NCBI RefSeq assembly: GCF_038396765.1
Contig: NZ_CP150096.1
Coordinates: 2,959,001 to 3,023,000 of the forward strand
Source: Chitinophaga caseinilytica
Lineage (GTDB): Bacteria; Bacteroidota; Bacteroidia; Chitinophagales; Chitinophagaceae
Reading direction: 5' to 3'
Length of the DNA: 64,000 bases
Positions within the stretch are counted from its first letter, which is position 1, and every line of letters starts with the position of its first letter. Under the pieces are notes generated by a model, which worked only from the letters and a program-made list of their open reading frames with translations, was not told the DNA's origin and made no database searches. Below are positions 1-7,881 of the stretch, piece after piece. A program made the position numbers and the translations under genes.

Positions 1-610
1 GCTCGAGGTAATTTTCGAAAGTAGGGAAAACGTTGATATGGTCCCAGGCGATGCCGCTCAACACCGCTATCTGCGGGTGGAGGAAATGGAATTTCGGCCG
101 TTTTTCGATGACGGAAGCCGGGTATTCGTCTGCCTCGCAAACGATCAGGGGTGCATCGGTGATATTGACCGACTGTTCGAACCCTTCCAGCCGGGCGCCC
201 ACCAGGTAATCGAATTGCAGGCGGCATTGCTGCAGCACGTGCATGACCATGGAGGTGATGGTGGTTTTGCCGTGGCTGCCGCCGATGGCGACGCGGGTTT
301 TGTTGCGGCTTTCCTGGTAAATGTACTCGGGAAAGGAGTAAATCGGGATTTTCAGCTCCTGGGCGCGCAGCAGTTCGGGGTTATCGGCCCGGGCGTGCAT
401 GCCGAGGATCACGGCGTTGAGGTCGGCCGTGACGCGGGCGGGATCCCATCCCAACGGATCGGGCAGGATGCCGGCCAGCCGGAGATTGGTGCGGGAGGGC
501 TCGAAAATCTCGTCGTCGCTCCCCGTAACCCTGTACCCTTTGGTCTTCAGCGCAATCGCCAGCTGATGCATCACGCTGCCTCCTATTGCTATAAAATGTA
601 CATTTGCCAT
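1..610 (-). CDS. mpl: Mpl-type UDP-N-acetylmuramate:tripeptide ligase, 3' part outside window
   Basis: Translating the minus strand from ATG 610 gives an open frame to the left edge, so only the N-terminal ~203 residues are present. It begins MANVHFIAIGGSVMHQLAIA, the Rossmann-like Mur-ligase N-domain, followed by GSDDEIFEPS and the ATP-binding loop IGGSHGKTTITSM near residue 110, then CEADEY. The GSDDEIF block and the NPELLRA segment fit Mpl, which attaches recycled L-Ala-D-Glu-meso-DAP tripeptide to UDP-MurNAc in the cytoplasm (murein recycling), better than MurC, which is the main alternative. The start is the first ATG before the glycine-rich loop. Confidence 0.85.
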   Translation of the reverse strand, partial: MANVHFIAIGGSVMHQLAIALKTKGYRVTGSDDEIFEPSRTNLRLAGILPDPLGWDPARVTADLNAVILGMHARADNPELLRAQELKIPIYSFPEYIYQESRNKTRVAIGGSHGKTTITSMVMHVLQQCRLQFDYLVGARLEGFEQSVNITDAPLIVCEADEYPASVIEKRPKFHFLHPQIAVLSGIAWDHINVFPTFENYLE

Positions 611-672
611 AATTTCAGGTGCATGTGCCGGGCCGTTCGTCATCCTTTCCATGCCGCCGGCAACACATAGGA

Positions 673-702
673 TTGTTTTTTTTAATATAATGTATATATT
701 TG
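673..702 (+). promoter_or_regulatory. Bacteroidota housekeeping promoter for the small lipoprotein gene
   Basis: TTG at 673-675, then 19 bp, then TATATTTG at 695-702. This is an exact match to the Bacteroidota -33 TTG / -7 TAnnTTTG promoter with optimal spacing. It lies about 50 bp before ATG 752, leaving a short AT-rich leader. Confidence 0.75.
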
Positions 703-751
703 CAAAATAACGTTACAAAATACACATCACAAAGTTCTACAATCCAGGCCT

Positions 752-925
752 ATGAAATTTCGTTTAATTACTAAAACGCAGACTATGAGTTCAGCACGCC
801 GTATGTTCGGTATATTTTGTGTGATGGCAGTGGTGGCTGCCCTGTTTTCTTCCTGTGCCTCCCAGAAGCTGGGTTGCCCCATGAAAATCACGAAAGTGCA
901 GCAAGAGCAAAGCAAGCATTGCTAG
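752..925 (+). CDS. Very small lipoprotein (57 aa)
   Basis: ATG 752 to TAG 923-925 encodes 57 residues: a basic N-terminus, a hydrophobic stretch (GIFCVMAVVAALFSS) and a lipobox ending LFSSC around residue 32, leaving a mature peptide of only about 26 residues, rich in Lys and Gln and containing two more Cys (LGCP and the penultimate residue). An in-frame ATG at 785 would give 46 aa and still keep the lipobox. A strong promoter lies at 673-702. It is 21 bp upstream of ytxJ. Function is not recognised; lipidation and membrane location are inferred from the lipobox. Confidence 0.65.
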   Translation: MKFRLITKTQTMSSARRMFGIFCVMAVVAALFSSCASQKLGCPMKITKVQQEQSKHC

Positions 926-932
926 TAAGCCT

Positions 933-940
933 TATCTTTG
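933..940 (+). promoter_or_regulatory. TAnnTTTG -7 element, ytxJ
   Basis: TATCTTTG ends 6 nt before ATG 947, overlapping the spacer after the lipoprotein stop. Transcription from it would begin at or next to the start codon, giving a leaderless mRNA. No good -33 TTG is visible at ideal spacing. Confidence 0.5.
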
Positions 941-946
941 TGGGCT

Positions 947-1270
947 ATGTGGACAACGTTGGAAAGTGAAGAACAGCTGGCAGCTATCCGGCAACGGTCT
1001 TTCGACCACCCCGTGGTAATTTTCAAGCACAGCACGCGCTGCCCTACCAGTGGTATGGTAAAATCGCGGCTGGAAAGGTCCGTATCGCCCGAAGGGTGGG
1101 AGTTTTATTACCTGGACCTCATCCGTTACCGCCCCGTCAGCAACCGCATCGCCGAGCTGTTTGGCGTGGAGCACGAATCGCCCCAGGTATTGCTGATCCG
1201 CAATGGTGAATGTGTGTACGACGAAAGCCATATGGCCATCCGCATGGAAGAACTGGCTGAGTTGAGCTGA
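947..1270 (+). CDS. ytxJ: YtxJ, bacillithiol-system redox protein
   Basis: 107-residue cytosolic thioredoxin-fold protein starting MWTTLESEEQL. It has the single-cysteine monothiol motif HSTRCPTSGM near residues 32-41, followed by the beta-strand/cis-Pro region ESPQVLLIRNGE typical of the thioredoxin fold. YtxJ proteins accompany bacillithiol, the low-molecular-weight thiol of many Bacteroidota, and probably debacillithiolate proteins. An upstream in-frame TTG at 938 is less likely than ATG 947, because it would lie inside the TATCTTTG box. A terminator follows. Confidence 0.85.
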   Translation: MWTTLESEEQLAAIRQRSFDHPVVIFKHSTRCPTSGMVKSRLERSVSPEGWEFYYLDLIRYRPVSNRIAELFGVEHESPQVLLIRNGECVYDESHMAIRMEELAELS

Positions 1271-1292
1271 AGAAGATATTTTTTACCTCCAT

Positions 1293-1338
1293 GGTCCTGT
1301 TGGAAAGCGTAATTGCTTTTTAACAGGACCTTGTTTTT
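1293..1338 (+). terminator. Rho-independent terminator of ytxJ
   Basis: GGTCCTGTT (1293-1301) pairs with AACAGGACC (1322-1330), with an inner stem AAAGC/GCTTT, followed by TTGTTTTTTG. It sits directly before the ubiX promoter. Confidence 0.8.
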
Positions 1339-1340
1339 TG

Positions 1341-1348
1341 TAGATTTG
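1341..1348 (+). promoter_or_regulatory. TAnnTTTG -7 element, ubiX
   Basis: TAGATTTG ends only 4 nt before ATG 1353, directly after the ytxJ terminator. This suggests a separate, leaderless ubiX-aroQ transcript. Confidence 0.5.
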
Positions 1349-1352
1349 CTGC

Positions 1353-1913
1353 ATGAAGCATCGTATAGTTGTGGCGGTTACCGGGGCCAGCGGGTCTATT
1401 TACGCACGGCAGCTCCTCCAGAAGCTGGCCGTGATGAAAGACCAGGTAGACCAGGTGGCCATCGTGATGACCGACAACGCGAAAACGGTTTGGGAAACCG
1501 AGCTGGACGAAAAAGGCTACGAGCAGTTGCCTTTCCCGTTTTACGCGCAGAAAGATTTTTACGCACCGTTCGCCAGCGGCAGCGGGCGTTTCAATACCAT
1601 GATCATCTGTCCCTGTTCGATGGGTACCCTGGGCCGGATAGCCGGCGGCATCTCCAACGACCTCATCACCCGCGCGGCAGACGTGGTGCTGAAAGAACGC
1701 AGAAAACTCATCTGCGTGCTGAGGGATACGCCCTACAACCTGGTGCACATCCGCAACATGCAGACCGTAACCGAAGCCGGCGGGATCATTTGCCCCGCCA
1801 CGCCTTCGTTCTATTCCAAACCACAGTCCATCGAAGACGTGGCCGCCACCGTGGTAGACCGGGTGATAGACCTGGCCGGCCTGGAGCAAGACACGTTCCG
1901 CTGGGGAGAATAA
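1353..1913 (+). CDS. ubiX: UbiX flavin prenyltransferase
   Basis: 186 aa, full family length. UbiX joins a dimethylallyl group to FMN to make prenyl-FMN, the cofactor of UbiD-type decarboxylases; in Bacteroidota this would serve a UbiD-like enzyme, possibly in quinone metabolism. N-terminal VAVTGASGSIYARQLL is the flavin-binding Rossmann-like loop; mid-protein CPCSMGTLGRIAGGISNDLI and ERRKLICVLRDTPYNLVH are characteristic UbiX blocks. aroQ follows after 16 bp, so the two are probably co-transcribed. No UbiD is visible in the window. Confidence 0.93.
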   Translation: MKHRIVVAVTGASGSIYARQLLQKLAVMKDQVDQVAIVMTDNAKTVWETELDEKGYEQLPFPFYAQKDFYAPFASGSGRFNTMIICPCSMGTLGRIAGGISNDLITRAADVVLKERRKLICVLRDTPYNLVHIRNMQTVTEAGGIICPATPSFYSKPQSIEDVAATVVDRVIDLAGLEQDTFRWGE

Positions 1914-1929
1914 CGCATCAAACCATCAC

Positions 1930-2349
1930 ATGAAAATAGCCATCATCAACGGCCCCAACCTCAACCTGTTGGGCAAGCGCGAACCGGAGATTTACGGAAA
2001 GCTTTCGTTCGACGAATATTTCGAAACCCTGAAAGCCCAATTCCCGAAGGTGGAGCTTTCCTACTTCCAGAGCAATGTGGAAGGGGAAATCGTCAACCAG
2101 CTGCAGGCGATCGGGTTCGAATATGACGGGATCATACTCAATGGCGCGGCATACACCCATTATTCCTACGCCATCCGCGACGCCATCGCTGCCATCAGTA
2201 CGCCGGTGGTGGAGGTGCATATCAGTAACATTTATGCCCGGGAAGAGTTCCGCCACAAGTCGGTGACAGGCGGCCAGGCCGTTGGCGTGATCACCGGTTT
2301 GGGCATGAAAGGATATGAACTGGCCCTTCGGTTTTTGCTGGAACGTTAA
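1930..2349 (+). CDS. aroQ: Type II 3-dehydroquinate dehydratase
   Basis: 139 aa. Catalyses 3-dehydroquinate to 3-dehydroshikimate in the shikimate pathway. The N-terminus NGPNLNLLGKREPEIYG holds the flexible-loop Arg and the catalytic Tyr; QSNVEGEIVNQLQ, NGAAYTHYSYAIRDA and EVHISNIYAREEFR (His of the active site plus loop Arg) complete the type II signature. Length matches the dodecameric family. It sits 16 bp after ubiX and is followed by a strong terminator, closing the operon. Confidence 0.95.
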   Translation: MKIAIINGPNLNLLGKREPEIYGKLSFDEYFETLKAQFPKVELSYFQSNVEGEIVNQLQAIGFEYDGIILNGAAYTHYSYAIRDAIAAISTPVVEVHISNIYAREEFRHKSVTGGQAVGVITGLGMKGYELALRFLLER

Positions 2350-2480
2350 GTGGGATCCGGCCTGGCGTGATGGCGGGAAGTTGTTGGGAAAGAAAGCCAG
2401 GTTTTTGGCGGATGTTGCATCCAAAAGGCCTTCCCCAGGCAGCTAAATGTTGAAAAAAATAGTTGATTTACTGTATTCTA

Positions 2481-2515
2481 AAGGCTCGCCTGTCAAAAGG
2501 GGAGCCTTTTCTTTT
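2481..2515 (+). terminator. Rho-independent terminator of ubiX-aroQ
   Basis: AAGGCTC and GAGCCTT flank a 16-nt loop, followed by TTCTTTTG. It separates aroQ from the ECF sigma gene. Confidence 0.75.
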
Positions 2516-2571
2516 GCATTCCAGCGATCCCCTTTTTATCTTTAACGGCATTGAGCAATGGTATTGAACAT

Positions 2572-3192
2572 ATGATCGGGGCAGGCGGTATTTACGCCGG
2601 GTTGCCAGACCGGGACCTGTGGAATAAAGTGAAGGAGGGCGACCGTGCTGCGCTGGATTACATTTACCGGCAGCATTTCCGCCCGCTTTTCGGGTACGGG
2701 ATGAAGGTGCATGCGGACGAAACCCTCGTGCAAGACGCCATCCACGACGTATTCGTGAGCATCTGGCAGGGAAGGGGCGGGCTTTCCGCCACGGACTCCA
2801 TCCGGTTCTACCTGCTTTCCAGCCTCAAACGGCGCATCCTCCGCCACCTCGGCAAACAACTGGTGCTGCCCGACGACGACGGTGCTTTCTACGATGCGCC
2901 GTCCGCATCTCCTGAAGACGAACTTATCGGCAAACAGAGCGACCAGCAGCGCCGCGCGCGCCTGGCGGGCGTGATGGCGGAACTGCCCCCGCGCCAGCAG
3001 GAAGTTTTGTACCTGCGGTATTACCATGGCCTCGACACCCGCGAAACGGCCGATATCATGTCGCTTTCCGTGAATTCCGCCTACGTATTGCTGTCAAAAG
3101 CACTGAAATATTTAAAAGATAACAGTGACAAAATCGTTTTTGCATTGGCCTTTTTCGGGAACGGCGGAATGGGATGGGATAAAATTTTTTGA
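2572..3192 (+). CDS. ECF RNA polymerase sigma factor (FecI/sigma-24 type)
   Basis: 206 aa from ATG 2572 (a TTG at 2551 in the same frame is possible). Region 2 covers about residues 15-85 (DRDLWNKVKEGDRAALDYIY, VQDAIHDVFVSIW) and region 4 about 130-185 (LPPRQQEVLYLRYYHGLDTRETADIMSL with the helix-turn-helix). The C-terminal tail FALAFFGNGGMGW is typical of Bacteroidota FecI-like factors. A FecR anti-sigma gene follows after 63 bp and an STN-type SusC after that. By analogy with FecI/FecR, ligand-loaded SusC signals through FecR to release this factor, which then transcribes the operon. A weak TATCTTTA box lies at 2537-2544. Confidence 0.92.
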   Translation: MIGAGGIYAGLPDRDLWNKVKEGDRAALDYIYRQHFRPLFGYGMKVHADETLVQDAIHDVFVSIWQGRGGLSATDSIRFYLLSSLKRRILRHLGKQLVLPDDDGAFYDAPSASPEDELIGKQSDQQRRARLAGVMAELPPRQQEVLYLRYYHGLDTRETADIMSLSVNSAYVLLSKALKYLKDNSDKIVFALAFFGNGGMGWDKIF

Positions 3193-3255
3193 AAAATAAT
3201 GGGAAACGGCGCTAAGAATCCGTTCGATCCCTGCTTTACCTGTTAAGTAATTATC

Positions 3256-4257
3256 ATGGCCGACCAGACTTTCACGTTGGAATACTTCTTATCGCAGCCC
3301 GGCTTCCGGGAGTGGGTGTTGGAAAAAGACCCCCGCGCCACGGAGCATTGGGAAGACTGGGCACGCCGGCATCCGGAACACGCGGCAACCATTCAGGCCG
3401 CGGCAGACTGGCTGCTCATCACGGCCGCACAACAGGCCGCGCCGCCCGCACAACTGCAGGAAGCAACCTGGGAAAGGATCGTGGCGTCGATAGAAGAAGC
3501 GCCCCGCCGCCGCCCCATGATGCGCTGGATGCCCTGGGCCGCCGCTGCCGTGGTGATCGGCATCCTGGCCATGATATTGCTGCCGAAGAAGGAAAGCGAA
3601 GCGTTCAACACCGTTTCTACGGCGTTCGGCGAAGTGAAAACGATTTCCCTGCCCGACGGGTCGGAGATCCGCCTCAATGTAAATTCCACGGTAAAATATG
3701 CCGTTTCCTGGGAAGGCGATTCGGCCCGCGAGGTTTGGCTGGGCGGAGAGGCTTTTTTCGAAGTGAAACATGAATCCGGCAACCGGAAATTCATCGTGCA
3801 TACAAATGATGTAGACATCCAGGTAGTGGGAACGGCGTTCAACGTCAACACCCGCCGCGTGCAAACACAGGTAGTGCTGCAAAACGGAAAGGTAAACCTG
3901 AAGCTCAACCGGAAAGACACTTCCCTCATCGCCATGCGGCCGGGAGATATGGTCACCTGGTCTGCCGAACGGAAGGAACTTTCCAACAACCGGGTAGACC
4001 CCGGCCATTACGCCGCCTGGCAGCAGCAGCGCCTCATCTTCCAGGACGCAACCCTGGCCGATGTTTTGCTCGCACTGGAAGAAAATACCGGGATCAAGGT
4101 ACAGCTGGAAGATAGCGCCATGCTGAAAGAAACATTCACCGGAACCATCCCGACCGATCATATCGACGTGTTTTTCAAAACGCTGTCGCGGTCGTTCGAC
4201 ATTACCATCACGGAAAACGGTAAAAACAGGTACGTGATCCGGAAAGGGGGACAGTAA
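3256..4257 (+). CDS. FecR-family anti-sigma factor
   Basis: 333 aa inner-membrane regulator. Cytoplasmic N-terminal ~85 residues (FLSQPGFREWVLEKDP, HWEDWARRHPEH) bind sigma; one membrane segment near 90-108 (WMPWAAAAVVIGILAMILLP); periplasmic FecR domain from about 115 (FGEVKTISLPDGSEIRLNVN, GEAFFEVKH, VVGTAFNVNTR) and a C-terminal DUF4974-type domain from about 255 (LADVLLALEENTGIKV) that contacts the receptor STN domain. Gene order sigma-FecR-SusC is the standard trans-envelope signalling arrangement. Confidence 0.93.
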   Translation: MADQTFTLEYFLSQPGFREWVLEKDPRATEHWEDWARRHPEHAATIQAAADWLLITAAQQAAPPAQLQEATWERIVASIEEAPRRRPMMRWMPWAAAAVVIGILAMILLPKKESEAFNTVSTAFGEVKTISLPDGSEIRLNVNSTVKYAVSWEGDSAREVWLGGEAFFEVKHESGNRKFIVHTNDVDIQVVGTAFNVNTRRVQTQVVLQNGKVNLKLNRKDTSLIAMRPGDMVTWSAERKELSNNRVDPGHYAAWQQQRLIFQDATLADVLLALEENTGIKVQLEDSAMLKETFTGTIPTDHIDVFFKTLSRSFDITITENGKNRYVIRKGGQ

Positions 4258-4404
4258 AAGAAAATTATCAGCAGAACATATAAAACGCCGGGCAACCGGA
4301 CTACGCCCGCGGCATGCAGCGGCGCGCAGCAGGGATTTTTTTGCCTGATGAGTTATGGACCGAAATCGACATTGGACAAACAACCAACCTAAATCTACAT
4401 TGCT

Positions 4405-7400
4405 ATGGGACAATTCAACGCCGGCCGATGCCTGACGCTGGCGATGTGCCTGACGGCAGTAGCCGCACAGGCCGCCACCCGACATGCCTTGCCGCAAAGG
4501 GAGCCAGCTCCCGCGTACCAGGAGCCCCCGCAGGGAACGGGGAGCCGCAAACAGCCGCTGAAGCGCGTGTTGGCCAACCTGGAGAAACAGCTCCATGTAC
4601 GCCTTAATTACATGGGCAACACCGTTGGCAGTCAACTCGCCGACCCGCCGCCGCCCCAAAATAACGGCGAACCTGTGAGCGCATACATCAACCGCTACCT
4701 CGCCGCTTTCGGCCTCGAAGCGGAACAGGCGCAGGGCAACGATTTCATTATTTACCGGAAAGACAAGCCCGCGCCCGCCGCCACGCCGGCCACCTCCGCA
4801 CCGCAGCCCACGGCTGCCAGCAGGGCCACCGCGCTGCAGGACCTCAACGCCATCCCGCAGCAACAGGCGTCCGTTCACGGCCTGGTGACCGACGAACAGG
4901 GGCTCGCCTTGCCCGGGGTGACCGTGCTCGTCAAAGGCACCACCAACGGCACCAAAACCAATGACGACGGCCGTTACGAGATCCGCAACGTGCCGCCCAA
5001 CGCCACGCTCGTGTACAGCTTCATCGGCTACAAAGCCCAGGAAGTGAAAGTGGGCAAGCGCACACAGATAGACATGAAACTGCTGACAGACGTGCAGTCC
5101 ATGAAAGACGTCGTGATCACCGGGTACCAGCGCATCAAGCGCGACAACTACACCGGTTCCGCCGTTACGATCACGGGCGAAGAACTGAAACGTTTCAATC
5201 CGCAGAATATCCTGTCCAGCATACAGGCGTACGACCCGTCGTTCCGCATCGCGGAAAATAACCTGGCGGGCTCCAATCCGAACGCGCTGCCGAACATTTC
5301 CATCCGCGGCACCACCGCGCTGCCGGCCAATACAGACAATGTGCTCAGCCGCAACCAGCTGGCCAGCGTCACCAATCTGCCGCTCTTCATCCTCGACGGG
5401 TATCCGACCAACATACAGGCCATTTTTGACCTCGACATGAATCGTGTGGAAACGATCACGCTCCTCAAAGACGCCGCCGCCACGGCCATTTACGGTTCCC
5501 GCGCATCCAACGGCGTAGTGGTGATCTACACCAAAGCGCCGAAGGAAGGGAAGCTCGAGCTCCACTACAATTATGAGCTCAACATCCAGGCGCCCGATCT
5601 CACGGCCTATAACGTGCTCGACGCCAAAGACAAACTGGAATACGAACGCCTCGCCGGACTGTACACCAACAACGACGTGGATTCCCCCGACGAACTGGAG
5701 AAACAGTACTACCGGAAAAGGAACAACGTGCTGGCAGGCGTAAATACCTACTGGCTGTCGCAACCCATTCAGACGGAGCTGGGCCAGCGCCATTCCGTAT
5801 CCGTTCAGGGCGGCACTAAAACCGTGAAATACGGGGTGGACGCGCGTTACCAGAACAATGGCGGTGTGATGAAAGGTTCCGGGCGCGACCGGTACAGCCT
5901 GTCCAACACGCTGAGCTATAACCTGGGCGACAATAAATTCATGGCCCGCAACATGTTTACCATTACACAGGTGAACCAGCGGAACAGTCCGTACGGCAGC
6001 TTCTCGAACTACGTGCGCATGAACCCTTACTACCCGAAAACCGACAGTCTGGGCCGCCTCATCCGCGAGATCGACCTGTGGAACTCGCGCGGGGGAGAAA
6101 CCAACAGCGTCATCAGTTCCACCGTCCTCAACCCGATGTACGAATCCACCATCGGCAATTTCGACAAGAGCGAATACCTTGAGTTCACGGACATCCTCGC
6201 GCTGGAATACAACTTCAATCCCAACTGGCGCGTGCGCTCGGAAATCAGCTTTATCCGCCGCGGATCCTCCATCGATCAGTTCATTTCTCCCTTCAGCAAC
6301 GAATATTACGACTACAAAGGCGACGACCTGAAGAACAGGGGGCAATACACTTACGCGGCCGACAAGGAATCGCAGTGGGACGGCAACGTGACCCTCAATT
6401 ACAACAAGCAGATCGGCGGCAATTATTTCACCGCAACGGGCGGTTTCAATATGCAGACGGTCGATTATTGGAGGAAGGAAGCCGTGGGCGAAGGGTTCGT
6501 GAACGACCGCTTCAACGATATCAATTTCGCGCGGCGGTACAAAGCGAACGCGCATCCTGAAGGGGAATCGCGCCAGCAAAGGCTTGCGGGCGGATTCGCT
6601 ACGGTCAACTACGCGTACAAAAACCGCTATCTGCTCGATGCAACGTTCCGTGTGGACGGCTCCAGCAAATTCGGCGCAGATTCGCGCATGGCGCCGTTCT
6701 GGTCGATGGGCGTGGGCTGGAACCTCCACCAGGAGGCGTTCCTGCAGGGCCATTCGTTCATCAACCAACTGAAACTGCGTGCCACTACCGGTCTTACGGG
6801 TGATGTATCTTTCCCGTCTTACCTGTCCAACACCACTTACCAATATTACGGCGGCGACTGGTATTCTACCGGCGTGGGCGCCACTTTCAAGGAGTACGGC
6901 AACAGCGGCCTGAAGTGGCAGCGGACGCAGAATTACGACCTGGGGATGGAAGCCTCGCTGTGGAACGACCGGATTTATTTTGCGCCGCGTTATTACTTCA
7001 AACATACCCGCGACCTGCTCGCCGACGTGAACGTCCCCCTCAGCACCGGTTTCCCGAAATACAAGGAGAACCTCGGCGAGATGGTGAACAAGGGTTATGA
7101 AGTGTTCCTCCGCATGAACGCTTTCCGCAGCCGCAAATGGTCTGTCAACTTCAACTTCAACCTCGTTCACAACACCAACGAGATTACGAAGATTTCCAAC
7201 GCGCTGAAGAGCTTCAACGACGAGATCGACAAGCAGCAGCAGGAAAAACCAGAACTGCGCTCCGTGCCGCTGCTTCGGTTCAAGGAAGGGCAGTCGATGA
7301 GCACGATCTACGCAGTCCGCTCCCTCGGCATCGATCCGGAAACGGGCAAGGAAATTTACCTCCGCGCCGACGGCACCCGTACCTACGACTACAACGTGAA

Positions 7401-7878
7401 AGACATCATGCCCGTGGGCGACGAAACGCCCCTGCTCGAAGGCAACTTCGGTACCAGCATCGTGTACGGCGGGTTCATGGTGGAAGTGCGCTTCTGGACC
7501 AGGCTCGGCGGGGATATCTACAACCAGACGCTGGTAGACCGCGTGGAGAATGCAGACCCGCGTTACAACGTAGACAGCCGCGTGCTGTCTGAACGCTGGA
7601 TCAAGCCCGGAGATATCGCGTTTTTCAAAAATATCGCCGACCAGGGCAGCACGCAGACTTCGTCGAGATTCGTGCAGGAAGAGAACCGCCTCGAGCTGAA
7701 ATCCATATTCCTGTCGTACGATTTCCCGGCAGGTTTTTACAAGAAACTGCGGATGCATTACCTGCGCCTGTCGGCCAACATGAACGACCTGGCGTACTGG
7801 TCTACCGTGAAGGCCGAACGCGGGATCGACTACCCGTTTGCCCGGAGCATCACTTTCACCCTTTCTACCAGATTCTAA
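4405..7878 (+). CDS. SusC/RagA TonB-dependent transporter with STN signalling domain
   Basis: 1157 aa outer-membrane beta-barrel. Signal peptide at the N-terminus (CLTAVAAQA); STN domain about residues 45-120 (PLKRVLANLEKQLHVRLNYM); carboxypeptidase-D regulatory-like domain about 155-230 (VHGLVTDEQGLALPGVTVLVKG); plug with ISIRGTTALP and the SusC signature LKDAAATAIYGSRASNGVV; long barrel ending ARSITFTLSTRF with the terminal Phe of barrel proteins. The STN domain indicates that this receptor signals to the upstream FecR/sigma pair. SusD follows after 3 bp. Substrate cannot be told; no glycoside hydrolase lies beside it. Confidence 0.95.
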   Translation: MGQFNAGRCLTLAMCLTAVAAQAATRHALPQREPAPAYQEPPQGTGSRKQPLKRVLANLEKQLHVRLNYMGNTVGSQLADPPPPQNNGEPVSAYINRYLAAFGLEAEQAQGNDFIIYRKDKPAPAATPATSAPQPTAASRATALQDLNAIPQQQASVHGLVTDEQGLALPGVTVLVKGTTNGTKTNDDGRYEIRNVPPNATLVYSFIGYKAQEVKVGKRTQIDMKLLTDVQSMKDVVITGYQRIKRDNYTGSAVTITGEELKRFNPQNILSSIQAYDPSFRIAENNLAGSNPNALPNISIRGTTALPANTDNVLSRNQLASVTNLPLFILDGYPTNIQAIFDLDMNRVETITLLKDAAATAIYGSRASNGVVVIYTKAPKEGKLELHYNYELNIQAPDLTAYNVLDAKDKLEYERLAGLYTNNDVDSPDELEKQYYRKRNNVLAGVNTYWLSQPIQTELGQRHSVSVQGGTKTVKYGVDARYQNNGGVMKGSGRDRYSLSNTLSYNLGDNKFMARNMFTITQVNQRNSPYGSFSNYVRMNPYYPKTDSLGRLIREIDLWNSRGGETNSVISSTVLNPMYESTIGNFDKSEYLEFTDILALEYNFNPNWRVRSEISFIRRGSSIDQFISPFSNEYYDYKGDDLKNRGQYTYAADKESQWDGNVTLNYNKQIGGNYFTATGGFNMQTVDYWRKEAVGEGFVNDRFNDINFARRYKANAHPEGESRQQRLAGGFATVNYAYKNRYLLDATFRVDGSSKFGADSRMAPFWSMGVGWNLHQEAFLQGHSFINQLKLRATTGLTGDVSFPSYLSNTTYQYYGGDWYSTGVGATFKEYGNSGLKWQRTQNYDLGMEASLWNDRIYFAPRYYFKHTRDLLADVNVPLSTGFPKYKENLGEMVNKGYEVFLRMNAFRSRKWSVNFNFNLVHNTNEITKISNALKSFNDEIDKQQQEKPELRSVPLLRFKEGQSMSTIYAVRSLGIDPETGKEIYLRADGTRTYDYNVKDIMPVGDETPLLEGNFGTSIVYGGFMVEVRFWTRLGGDIYNQTLVDRVENADPRYNVDSRVLSERWIKPGDIAFFKNIADQGSTQTSSRFVQEENRLELKSIFLSYDFPAGFYKKLRMHYLRLSANMNDLAYWSTVKAERGIDYPFARSITFTLSTRF

Positions 7879-7881
7879 AAA

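Noticed and set aside
1..670. Plus-strand 210-aa frame
   Set aside because: The minus strand encodes Mpl with its ATP-binding GSHGKTT motif; the plus frame is its shadow.
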